Shown here piece after piece: positions 46,276-54,090 of a DNA stretch of 64,000 bases; position 1 is the stretch's first letter, and each line of letters begins with the position of its first letter. Both the position numbers and the translations under genes were made by a program. This stretch comes from Scytonematopsis contorta HA4267-MV1 (GTDB lineage: Bacteria; Cyanobacteriota; Cyanobacteriia; Cyanobacteriales; Nostocaceae), in contig JAHHIC010000065.1 in NCBI GenBank assembly GCA_019359035.1, forward strand, positions 62,001 through 126,000, read 5' to 3'. Under the pieces are notes generated by a model. That model saw nothing but the letters and a program-made list of their open reading frames with translations. It ran no database searches and had not been told where the DNA came from.

Positions 46276-47157
46276 CTAAAAACATCCAGCAATCATTCCA
46301 GCGAGTACAATAAATCCAATCCAAACGTTTTGGCGGAACATTTCCCCATAAGCTGAGCTTGGTATGTCTTTCTGCTGTATCCTAATGCATTGCCAAGTCC
46401 AACCTAACCCAGCAATCGCAAGACTTATCCAAAAGGCTATATGTAAATGTTGTACATAACCTAGCCAACCGAGGAAACCAATTGTGCCTGCAAAAAAGAT
46501 GCCAACAGCTATAGAAACATAATCTCCAAAAAATAATGCACTAGAGTTAACCCCAATTCTTTTATCGTCTTCTCTATCGCTCATTGCATAAAGGGTATCA
46601 AATCCTAATGTCCAAAGTATTGTTGCACCCCATAACAACCAGGTGTCTTGAGAAATATTTTGTGTGACTGCGCTCCAACTAATTAGTACAGCAAAACCCC
46701 AAGCAATAGAAAGTACTAGCTGTGGTACGGGGAATACTCTTTTTGCTCCAGGATATAAGACAATTACTGGCACGGATGCAACGCTCAACCAGAACGAAAG
46801 AGGGTTAAGATAGAAAGCGAGAACTGCCGCACATAACATAGCTACAATAGCAACAACAATTCCTACTTTGACTGATAAAGCACGCGACGCTAAGGGACGC
46901 GAACGAGTACGTTCTACTTCGGGGTCAATATCTTTGTCCCACAAATCGTTAACTACGCATCCAGCTGCACTGGTAGCGAGAGTACCTAAAACTATAACTC
47001 CGACTAAAGCAATCGGTGGTTTTCCGGACGCAGCCAAAAATACTGCCCACAAAGCCGGAATCATTAAAATTAACCTTCCTTCTGGCTTATTCCATCGCAA
47101 AAGCCGAAATATTCGCTCCCACATTGGTTCATTGTTGGTTTCTGGCGTCGTTAGCAT
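46276..47157 (-). CDS. ubiA: 4-hydroxybenzoate polyprenyltransferase (plastoquinone pathway)
   Basis: 293 residues with about eight or nine membrane helices. Both prenyl-diphosphate/magnesium motifs are present: NDLWDKDID (with ERTRSRPLAS after it) and YAMSDREDD. In cyanobacteria this enzyme attaches a solanesyl-type chain to 4-hydroxybenzoate in plastoquinone synthesis. Start ATG 47155-47157 (MLTTPETNNEPMWERIFRLLRWNKPEG). It is divergent from ppx across about 270 bases, a neighbour pair found in other cyanobacteria. The stop lies next to a heptamer array. Confidence 0.93.
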   Translation of the reverse strand: MLTTPETNNEPMWERIFRLLRWNKPEGRLILMIPALWAVFLAASGKPPIALVGVIVLGTLATSAAGCVVNDLWDKDIDPEVERTRSRPLASRALSVKVGIVVAIVAMLCAAVLAFYLNPLSFWLSVASVPVIVLYPGAKRVFPVPQLVLSIAWGFAVLISWSAVTQNISQDTWLLWGATILWTLGFDTLYAMSDREDDKRIGVNSSALFFGDYVSIAVGIFFAGTIGFLGWLGYVQHLHIAFWISLAIAGLGWTWQCIRIQQKDIPSSAYGEMFRQNVWIGFIVLAGMIAGCF

Positions 47158-47426
47158 AGGTGGTGAGTATTTACTTCTATCGTTTGGTTAATACATCTTT
47201 ACATTTTTAGAATATCGTTATTTAAATGTTATTTGTACAATCACAAAGGAAGTGGCAATTTAGGATACAACCGAATAGTTACTTTCGTTGTTGGCAGCAG
47301 GTGAATTGTTTTTCTTTAGGTAAAGTTACTTATCCACTTTATCTCTGGTAATTTGTTCCACTTTATACTTGTGCCGAGCCTTTGGCAGAGCCAGCTTTTT
47401 CCATCCTTCATTGAGAGAAATGCCAA

Positions 47427-49073
47427 ATGGTGAATTCAGTTTCCACGACTAGGGGGATTGTTCCGACTCAAACTGTAGACAAACAGCATATCATCGCCGC
47501 AATTGACATGGGGACAAATTCCCTACATATGGTCGTTGTTCGTATTGACCCTACCCTACCTGCGTTGACTATCATCGCGAGGGAAAAAGAAACCGTCAGA
47601 CTTGGAGACCGTGATATTACTACGGGAAATTTAAAGCCACAAATAATTGAACAGTCAATAGCTACTTTGCGACGTTTCCAGCAAGTTGCCAAAATGCTGG
47701 AAGCGGAAAGCGTGATTGCAGTAGCGACCAGTGCCGTGAGAGAATCTCCTAATGGGAGAGATTTTTTGCATCGGATACAAGAGGAAATAGGTCTGAAAGT
47801 TGATCTAATTTCCGGTCAAGAGGAAGCAAGACGAATTTATCTTGGCGTACTGTCGGGGATGCAATTTCATAACCAACCCCATATCATTGTTGATATAGGC
47901 GGTGGTTCTACCGAATTAATTTTGGGTGACAGTAAGGAATCCCGTTGTCTAACAAGTACCAAAGTTGGTGCAGTGCGGTTAACTAGCGAATTAATTTCCA
48001 CCGACCCTATTAGTCAAGCTGAGTTTCAGTACTTACAAGCCTATGCTCGTGGAATGTTAGAACGTTCCGCAGAGGAAGTGCGAGCAAATTTAGAGTTTGG
48101 GGAAATACCTCGATTAGTGGGAACTTCCGGCACAATAGAAACAATTGCAATGATTCACGCAAGGGAAAAACTAGGTTTTATTCCTTCTACGCTAAATGGT
48201 TACCAATTTAGTATCAAAGACTTGCGGGAATGGGTAAGTCGCTTGCGAAAAATGAATAATGTCGAACGCACCGCAATTGCTGGTATGCCCGAAAGACGTG
48301 CAGAAGTGATACTGGCTGGCTCTGTAATTTTACTAGAAGCTATGACCCTGTTAGGAGTTGAATCACTCACTGTATGCGAGCGTTCTCTAAGAGAAGGTGT
48401 CATTGTTGACTGGATGTTAACCCACGGGTTAATTGAAGACAGACTGCGGTTTCAAAGCTCGATTAGACAAAGAAGCGTCCTTAAACACGCTCGGAAGTAC
48501 AACATCAATCAAAAACATAGCGAGCACGTAGCCGAATTAGCACTTTCCATTTTTGACCAAACCAGAGGAAAACTGCACAATTGGGGTGAAGAACAAAGAC
48601 AACTTTTGTGGGTTGCAGGGATTTTACACAACTGCGGTCATTATATTAGCCATGACTCTCACCACAAGCACTCCTACTATTTGATTAGAAATAGTGAATT
48701 ATTGGGTTACACCGACAGCGAAATAGACATGATTGCTAATATCGCACGCTATCATCGCAAATCTCCACCCAAGAAAAAACACGAAAACTTCCGCGCTTTA
48801 TTAGCCAAAGAACATCGTCAAATTGTTTGTCACTTGAGTGCGATTTTAAGATTAGCGACAGCACTTGATAGACGACATATTGGTGCGATAGAAAGAATTG
48901 AGTGTTCTTATTTACCAGAAGTGCGGGAATTAAGGATGCAACTTTTTCCATCACATCCTAATGATGACTGTGGACTGGAAATGTGGAGTTTCGATTACAA
49001 AAAATGCGCCTTTGAAGAATTATTTACTTTGAAATTGAGTGCGTCTTTGCAGCGAACTCCGGTTGCAGTTTGA
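47427..49073 (+). CDS. ppx: Exopolyphosphatase, Ppx/GppA family
   Basis: 548 residues. The N-terminal actin-like ATPase fold has DMGTNSLHMVVVRI and the second phosphate loop DIGGGSTELILG; GTSGTIETIAMIH follows. The C-terminal half is the helical HD-type domain (HSEHVAELALSIF, GILHNCGHYISHDSHHKHSYYLI) found in long Ppx proteins. It removes terminal phosphates from polyphosphate or hydrolyses pppGpp. Start ATG 47427 (MVNSVSTTRGIVPTQTVDKQ). No polyphosphate kinase gene is nearby. Confidence 0.93.
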   Translation: MVNSVSTTRGIVPTQTVDKQHIIAAIDMGTNSLHMVVVRIDPTLPALTIIAREKETVRLGDRDITTGNLKPQIIEQSIATLRRFQQVAKMLEAESVIAVATSAVRESPNGRDFLHRIQEEIGLKVDLISGQEEARRIYLGVLSGMQFHNQPHIIVDIGGGSTELILGDSKESRCLTSTKVGAVRLTSELISTDPISQAEFQYLQAYARGMLERSAEEVRANLEFGEIPRLVGTSGTIETIAMIHAREKLGFIPSTLNGYQFSIKDLREWVSRLRKMNNVERTAIAGMPERRAEVILAGSVILLEAMTLLGVESLTVCERSLREGVIVDWMLTHGLIEDRLRFQSSIRQRSVLKHARKYNINQKHSEHVAELALSIFDQTRGKLHNWGEEQRQLLWVAGILHNCGHYISHDSHHKHSYYLIRNSELLGYTDSEIDMIANIARYHRKSPPKKKHENFRALLAKEHRQIVCHLSAILRLATALDRRHIGAIERIECSYLPEVRELRMQLFPSHPNDDCGLEMWSFDYKKCAFEELFTLKLSASLQRTPVAV

Positions 49074-49121
49074 CTTAACTATTAACACCCAACCACAAAA
49101 ATAGTCGATATCCCCAATAAC

Positions 49122-49148
49122 GTAGAGACGTTACATGTAACGTCTCTA
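49122..49148. repeat. Palindromic dispersed repeat (27 of 28 bases)
   Basis: The same sequence as at 1145 and 22127, with the last C changed to T. It lies between ppx and the antitoxin gene, and its end gives a false ATG at 49148. Confidence 0.9.
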
Positions 49149-49207
49149 TGTTCTTAAAAGCTATTTTTCAGGCTAAAATGCTATTTAGACCTAAACATAA
49201 CCAAAAT

Positions 49208-49456
49208 ATGTCAGAATCAACTGTCAGTGTTAGTTTGACTACACGCGAAACTCTTCAGAAATTAGCCGATGCATCAGGTGAATCTATTCAGGTAATTTTA
49301 GATAAAGCAATTGAAAATTATCGTCGAGTTCTCTTCTTAACTGACGCTAATAAAAGTTTTGCCGCTTTAAAAGCAAACGAAACTGCATGGCAAGAAGAAC
49401 TAGGAGAAAGACAAGAGTGGGATAAAACAAGTTCTGATGGGTTGGAAGAAGTGTGA
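49208..49456 (+). CDS. Orphan ribbon-helix-helix type antitoxin
   Basis: 82 residues from ATG 49208 (MSESTVSVSLTTRETLQKLA). A frame to 49148 is open but starts in a palindromic repeat. The N-terminal strand plus two helices (VSVSLTTRETLQKLADASGES, then IQVILDKAIENYRRVLFL) fit a ribbon-helix-helix DNA-binding domain. The acidic C-terminus (WQEELGERQEWDKTSSDGLEEV) is typical of cyanobacterial antitoxins that sit in front of a MazF/PemK-type toxin with a four-base overlap. Here the overlap (GTGA at 49453-49456) is present, but the following frame is only 43 codons and unlike a toxin after the first few residues. Confidence 0.75.
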   Translation: MSESTVSVSLTTRETLQKLADASGESIQVILDKAIENYRRVLFLTDANKSFAALKANETAWQEELGERQEWDKTSSDGLEEV

Positions 49457-49584
49457 GTAAAATTTCAAAACGATATCACATAAACTTTTATAGCGCTCTC
49501 AGGTCTGGTGAAATACAGAAGGGCGGGCAAGGATGCCCACCCCACAATATTTTCACTAAATTAGTTAGTACCTCGCTCAACTGA
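49453..49584 (+). pseudogene. Probable toxin remnant disrupted by dispersed repeat
   Basis: GTG 49453 overlaps the antitoxin stop by four bases. The start (MSKISKR) resembles the beginning of MazF/PemK toxins (x-x-x-PKRGEI-), but the frame then loses similarity, runs through the dispersed hairpin repeat at 49521-49546 and stops at 49582-49584. The full toxin of about 110 residues is absent. The reading as a remnant is an inference from position and the first residues. Confidence 0.4.
49521..49546. repeat. Dispersed GC-rich hairpin repeat (copy)
   Basis: GGGCGGGCAAGGATGCCCAC followed by CCCACA, identical to the end of the array at 37797. It lies inside the putative toxin remnant. Confidence 0.85.
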
Positions 49585-49636
49585 AAACACTATAAATGTT
49601 TCGGAGTTAGTGTAAATAAGCTTTCCTTCTTATTTT

Positions 49637-51034
49637 CTATTTTTCCCTGAGCTGACTGACAACTTTATCAAGTCCCACAGAGTGAGCAGCCTTAAACAAA
49701 ATTCTATCTCCCGATTTCATGAAACCTTTTAACCTCTCAGTCAAATCTGCATGGGACTTAAAACATTCATAAGGAACACCCTCAGCGCTTTGAGCAATTG
49801 CCTTAGCATCCTCACCATCTACTAAGACTAACAAAGCATCCAAATTTAATTTTTGTACCGTTTTACCCACTCGTTGATGCAACTGATGAGAGCGTTCCCC
49901 TAATTCTTTCATCGCACCCAAAACCGCAATCCGTCGAGTTCCGGGAGTATCAGCCAATAATTGCAGCGAAGCCAACATTGCTTCTGGTGCAGCATTATAG
50001 GTCTCGTCCAAAAGTACCACATCATTATCTAGAGCATAACGCTGCGAACGTCCCCCAGGCATATCGACAACAACCCCAGATTGCAGGCTAGCCCAATCTA
50101 TACCCAACTCCCGCGCTACAGCCAAAGCTGCCATAAAATTTGCTGCAATATGACGACCAGGCATTGGTAATTCAAAACGCATTCCATCTACTTCTAAGGT
50201 CGAATTATCAACCATCTTACCTTGGATATCAGGTTTTTCGCCCTCGGTAGAAAAACCATAGGTTACCGTTTTACCTTGCCAAACTTTCCTCGCAGTTTCC
50301 AATAATAAAGGATTATCGTGATTCAGAACAGCCACACTAGACAAAGGCATAGAAGCTAATAACTCACATTTTGCTTCGGCGATCGCCTCTTCGGAACCAA
50401 GTAATTCAATATGTGCCGTGCCCACATTTGTAATCACCCCAATAGTGGGAAGAGTAATTTCTGCAAGCTCAGCAATTTGTCCTCGACCCCGCATAGCCAT
50501 TTCTATAACCGCGAAACTATGCTCTTCGGTTATTTCCATAAGAGTTTTCGGCACGCCAATTTCATTATTAAAATTGGCAAAAGTTTTGTGAACTTGTCCC
50601 TGAGTCCCCAAAACAGCAGCAATAATTTCTTTTGTAGTTGTTTTACCAACCGAACCAGTTACCCCAATTACAGGAATATTAAACTGTTCACGCCACCATC
50701 TACCAATTTTTTGATACGCTTCTAAAGTATTTTTGACACGCAATACAGGAAATTCGTCATTTGGGTAATCAAAATCAACAATCGCAGCCAAAGCACCTTT
50801 TGCGATAGCGGTAGAGACAAACTGGTGTCCATCAAACCTTTCACCACGAAACGCTAAAAAAACCGTACCTGGTTGTAACAGCCTTGTATCTGTTTGAATA
50901 CCAATAGTTTTTTTAGATAACCCTTCGGATAACGCAGTTTCAGCTAAATTAGCAGAAATTCCATCAATAATTTCAATTAGTTGAGCAACGGAGACGAAAC
51001 CAGGCATATGATTATAATCGTTCAAATCCAGCAT
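49637..51034 (-). CDS. murF: UDP-N-acetylmuramoyl-tripeptide--D-alanyl-D-alanine ligase
   Basis: 465 residues of the Mur ligase family. The N-terminal UDP-sugar domain has IQTDTRLLQPGTVFLAFRGERFDGHQF. The central ATPase domain has the P-loop GVTGSVGKTTTKE and NFNNEIGVPKTLMEI. The C-terminal domain has LLDETYNAAPEAMLASL and AVLGAMKELGERSHQLH. MurF adds D-Ala-D-Ala to the muramoyl tripeptide in the cytoplasm, the last soluble step of peptidoglycan precursor synthesis. Start ATG 51032-51034; a later ATG (MPGFVSVAQL) is possible. It stands alone, not in a dcw cluster, as usual in cyanobacteria. Confidence 0.96.
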   Translation of the reverse strand: MLDLNDYNHMPGFVSVAQLIEIIDGISANLAETALSEGLSKKTIGIQTDTRLLQPGTVFLAFRGERFDGHQFVSTAIAKGALAAIVDFDYPNDEFPVLRVKNTLEAYQKIGRWWREQFNIPVIGVTGSVGKTTTKEIIAAVLGTQGQVHKTFANFNNEIGVPKTLMEITEEHSFAVIEMAMRGRGQIAELAEITLPTIGVITNVGTAHIELLGSEEAIAEAKCELLASMPLSSVAVLNHDNPLLLETARKVWQGKTVTYGFSTEGEKPDIQGKMVDNSTLEVDGMRFELPMPGRHIAANFMAALAVARELGIDWASLQSGVVVDMPGGRSQRYALDNDVVLLDETYNAAPEAMLASLQLLADTPGTRRIAVLGAMKELGERSHQLHQRVGKTVQKLNLDALLVLVDGEDAKAIAQSAEGVPYECFKSHADLTERLKGFMKSGDRILFKAAHSVGLDKVVSQLREK

Positions 51035-51428
51035 AGGTATATTAGCCTGGAGCCATAGTTAAAGCGCAAGCATAAAATTTATTACAATCTATCTAATCTT
51101 ATTTTTTTAGTGTAAAATATAAATTACTAAGGTTCGCAATTTCACAGACTGTTTTCAAAAAACGGTTACAGGGTGGTCATAAATAGTGCCAAAGAAGCCC
51201 CAACTCCTCTGGCACAATGTTTGAATATGAAAACTTAAACTTACGCAAACCAACGTAGTCTGTGGAGGTAATTCATGAATTACCTCTACATATATAATAT
51301 ATATTGACGCATTTTTTTACGTAAGTGCTAAAAGTGCAATATAGGCTATCGCCAAGGTTGAAAATAAAGCGACCGTATAAAACAATAGACAGAAATAGTC
51401 TGAAGTAGGCTGAGAGTCTAAAAAACTC
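51035..51428. other. Spacer between murF and the TerB-like gene
   Basis: No gene is supported. It contains a 6-bp stem (GTGCCA 51186-51191 with TGGCAC 51210-51215) and a 28-base palindrome at 51262-51289. Confidence 0.5.
51262..51289. repeat. 28-base palindrome, variant of the GTAGAG family
   Basis: GTGGAGGTAATTCA followed by TGAATTACCTCTAC. The length and GTRGAG/CTCTAC ends match the family at 1145, but the inner arm sequence is different, so it is the same architecture with a different arm. Confidence 0.75.
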
Positions 51429-51875
51429 TTATCCCCTGTTTTTAATAGACATCACATCCATTACTTGTTTTGCGGTATCGCTAGAAATACCTAGAGATTG
51501 GTACAAATCGTTTAAAAAATCTCGTTCTTCTTGGGCTAACATCCCGTCAGCTAACACCAAATCTGCGGCTACAGCAAAAGCAGCTTCCCGCATATCTGGG
51601 TTGAGAGAATCTTTTGCTGTATTGAACACAAAATTCATACCTTCCCTTCTAATCGTATTCAGGAGCATGTCAAACATACTAGCGATGGCATCATCGGTAT
51701 AGTTCTTAAACAGCTTCATCCGGGAAAGAGTAGCACAAAGACTACGTGCTTCTTTATCTGAAAGATAGCCATCTGACGCAATAGCAGCGATAGTAATAGC
51801 CGCAAAAGCTTCAGCTGGAGTTAGCGCTTCTTGAACAGAACTATTTACGCTAAAAATTTTGTCGAATAAACCCAT
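51429..51875 (-). CDS. TerB-like (tellurite resistance protein B fold) protein
   Basis: 148 residues from ATG 51873-51875, nine bases after a perfect AAGGAG; the ATG three codons upstream lies inside the ribosome site. The all-helical domain has the repeated TerB pattern (AFAAITIAAIASDGYLSDKEARSL, then AAFAVAADLVLADGMLAQEERDFL), in which two Asp-Gly acidic turns follow hydrophobic helices. TerB proteins link to membrane stress and metal or phage responses in other bacteria; in cyanobacteria single TerB-like proteins are common and little studied. No other ter gene is nearby. Confidence 0.85.
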   Translation of the reverse strand: MGLFDKIFSVNSSVQEALTPAEAFAAITIAAIASDGYLSDKEARSLCATLSRMKLFKNYTDDAIASMFDMLLNTIRREGMNFVFNTAKDSLNPDMREAAFAVAADLVLADGMLAQEERDFLNDLYQSLGISSDTAKQVMDVMSIKNRG

Positions 51876-52045
51876 TTGAAACATCTCCTTCGTTTACGTC
51901 CCAAATCAGTCAAATTTACTTGAATTTTATACTTCCAAGTAATTATGCAGTCTGAGACTTTGGTTCTTATAGTGTTCCCAAGATTTTTCCTAAGCGAACA
52001 CTTACATAAAGAAGGTTTTCGACTAGTTGAATGTGTAAATTTAAC

Positions 52046-52183
52046 TTAACGATTAGGTGTTTTTTCTATAGTTTCTATAACTGCTAAACCAATACCGGAA
52101 GCAGCTATCAGCATTAATACTGAAATCAAGAAAGCATTGACTAACATACGGAGGGCATCATCAAAAAAAACGTAGGTGGTCAT
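52046..52183 (-). CDS. Small single-helix membrane protein (45 residues)
   Basis: ATG 52181-52183 with AGGGAT about six bases upstream. The product begins MTTYVFFDDALRMLVNAFLI, has one membrane helix (about 13-35, AFLISVLMLIAASGIGLAV) and ends ETIEKTPNR. A longer frame to 52231 (61 residues) adds a non-hydrophobic start without a better ribosome site. No family is recognised. The gene is believable because of the helix and the charged ends, but it is short. Confidence 0.5.
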   Translation of the reverse strand: MTTYVFFDDALRMLVNAFLISVLMLIAASGIGLAVIETIEKTPNR

Positions 52184-52536
52184 TGGTTTATCCCTATGAA
52201 CTCTATAAGTTAATACCAATAATTTCTCCATACTGTGAACGCTGAATTCCGTAGAGAAATTACCAGCAGATAAATCTTAACAAAACTTTAGCTGCTTCTG
52301 TTGGTGATTTAGATGCTGATTTACTAAAGAAGTGATGAATTTTTACCAGTGTTTTGTCAAGGAAAATACTAAAATACAATTTTATGAGAAAAATACCATC
52401 ACTAAAAAGAACTTAATTAAGTTGAATAAATTAGTAAACTTACTGAGATAAAATACTTTTGGTACAAATGATGGAACTGTCGCAAGTACAAATAACTACT
52501 AATCGGTTGTGCTTGAAAATTCTCTCAATTTTTAAA
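52184..52536. other. Spacer upstream of the 36-base tandem array
   Basis: No supported gene. At about 52269-52337 a short plus-strand frame without a start codon reads NLNKTLAASVGDLDADLLKK before a stop; it looks protein-like and may be the end of a decayed gene or chance. Confidence 0.3.
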
Positions 52537-52745
52537 GAATAAAGCGAGCAAGATGCTCGTACTACTTTTGAAGAATAAAGCGAGCAAGATGCTCGCACTA
52601 CTTTTGAAGAATAAAGCGAGCAAGATGCTCGCACTACTTTTAAAGAATAAAGCGAGCAAGATGCTCGCACTACTTTTGAAGAATAAAGCGAGCAAGATGC
52701 TCGCACTACTTTTGAAGAATAAAGCGAGCAAGATGCTCGCACTAC
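52537..52745. repeat. 36-base tandem array with internal hairpin (6 copies)
   Basis: The unit is GAATAAAGCGAGCAAGATGC followed by TCGCACTACTTTTGAA, about six copies with one or two changes. Each has the hairpin GCGAGC-AAGAT-GCTCGC. Because 36 is a multiple of three, four frames across it stay open as 12-residue peptide repeats (MLALLLKNKASK on the plus strand; VRASCSLYSSK on the minus strand). These are not called as genes. It lies just downstream of the deacetylase gene. Confidence 0.92.
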
Positions 52746-52760
52746 TCCTACTCCCAACTC

Positions 52761-53693
52761 CTACTCCCCACTCCTACTCAAGCAAGGCTTAATGGTTGCA
52801 ACTACAGATTTAGCGAGGGAATCAAAATCGTAGCCCCCCTCCAAGCCAAATATGATTTTTGGGGTTATGTTTAAGCAATATTCGGTGAACAAACCATAGT
52901 CTTGGGGTTGTAAATAAATATCCGACAGAGGGTCATCAGCGTTAGCGTCGTAACCCGCACTCACAATCAATAAATCTGGCTGAAAATTTGCTAAAAATGG
53001 TATGACTTTTTTCTCAAAAATTGGTTGATAAATACTCATATCACTGCCTGGAGGAATAGTTAAATTTAACACATTGTTATGTAAACCTCTTTCAGTATGT
53101 TTACCTGTACCTGGATAACAGGGATATTGATGTAAAGAACAGTAAACAATTTGTGAGTGACTCTCTACTATTGCTTGAGTGCCATTACCATGATGTACAT
53201 CCCAATCGAGGATAGCAACGCGATTAATTCCTGGTTGTTTAAGGGCATAAAATGCAGCAATAGCAGCGTTAGAAAATATACAAAATCCCATGCCAGTATC
53301 ACTTTCAGCATGATGTCCTGGTGGACGTGCGAGAACAAAAGCGGGTTTACCAGTGTTAAGGGTTATATCAATCCCATCTAGCCATGCGCTAACAGACAGC
53401 AATGCCACATCGTAAGTCCGCTCGGAAACAGTAGTTTCATAATCTAAATAACCACCGCCACTTGCAGAAATTTCTTTTACTTTATCGATGTATCGTTGAT
53501 TGTGAGTTTGTTCTACAAAAGATATTACTTCTGAACGCTGTGAAATGGGGGTTGGTAAACGCCATTCAATTAAATCCGCAAACGACGCTTGTTTTATAGC
53601 GGTAGTAATAGCCGTCAAGCGTTCAGGTTTCTCTGGATGTCCGTATCCAGTTTTATGTTCAAGAAACTCGTCCGAATAGATGACTGGCAGCAT
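52761..53693 (-). CDS. Histone deacetylase-family protein (acetoin utilisation/acetylpolyamine type)
   Basis: 310 residues from ATG 53691-53693 (MLPVIYSDEFLEHKTGYGHPE); an upstream GTG-type extension starts in a repeat and is rejected. All zinc-hydrolase landmarks are present: RPPGHHAESDTGMGFC (His-His pair), DWDVHHGNGTQ (Asp and His zinc ligands), SAGYDANADDPLS (Asp ligand) and GLEGGYD (Gly-Gly loop and following Tyr-type region). Bacterial members deacetylate proteins, polyamines or acetoin-pathway products; the substrate cannot be read here. It lies between a tandem array and the gyrA promoter region, divergent from gyrA. Confidence 0.92.
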   Translation of the reverse strand: MLPVIYSDEFLEHKTGYGHPEKPERLTAITTAIKQASFADLIEWRLPTPISQRSEVISFVEQTHNQRYIDKVKEISASGGGYLDYETTVSERTYDVALLSVSAWLDGIDITLNTGKPAFVLARPPGHHAESDTGMGFCIFSNAAIAAFYALKQPGINRVAILDWDVHHGNGTQAIVESHSQIVYCSLHQYPCYPGTGKHTERGLHNNVLNLTIPPGSDMSIYQPIFEKKVIPFLANFQPDLLIVSAGYDANADDPLSDIYLQPQDYGLFTEYCLNITPKIIFGLEGGYDFDSLAKSVVATIKPCLSRSGE

Positions 53694-54090
53694 AAATTTG
53701 TTGACGGTTGACTGTTGACGGTTGTCATTCCACACGTTATTGTAGTGCGGTCATCCTGCTGGCTTCAACTACTACAGGACTTTATTTTTCTGGCTTCAAC
53801 TACTGCGGGACTTTATTTACATCCCTTTAAATTAAATCTTCGCAAAATAATACACTTTCTCAGCCATCAGTCAGTCATCAGTCACCAGTCATCATTCAAC
53901 AGTCATCAGCCAACAGTCATCAGTCATTAGTTAACAGCCAACAGTCAACCGTTATTCGGTCAGCGAAAAAAAGACAAAATGTGCTAAAATTGTAGCAAAT
54001 AATAGCGATTATTCAAGATTAATTTGGAATAATTTCGCCTTCTTGTCGATTTACCTTCTAAAATCTACATTTTTTGGAGTTTTTTAGGCT
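53694..54090. repeat. Repeat-rich divergent spacer upstream of gyrA
   Basis: It contains heptamer units TTGACGG/TTGACTG (about 53701-53722), a 31-base tandem duplicate (CTGGCTTCAACTACTACAGG at 53759 and CTGGCTTCAACTACTGCGGG at 53790), and a second array of CAGTCATCAGT-type units (about 53862-53950) that is partly complementary to the first. The last 140 bases before gyrA are unique and AT-rich. Confidence 0.75.

Noticed and set aside
52440-52792. Three repetitive frames of 68-105 residues
   Set aside because: They are produced by the 36-base tandem array; no start signals or unique sequence.
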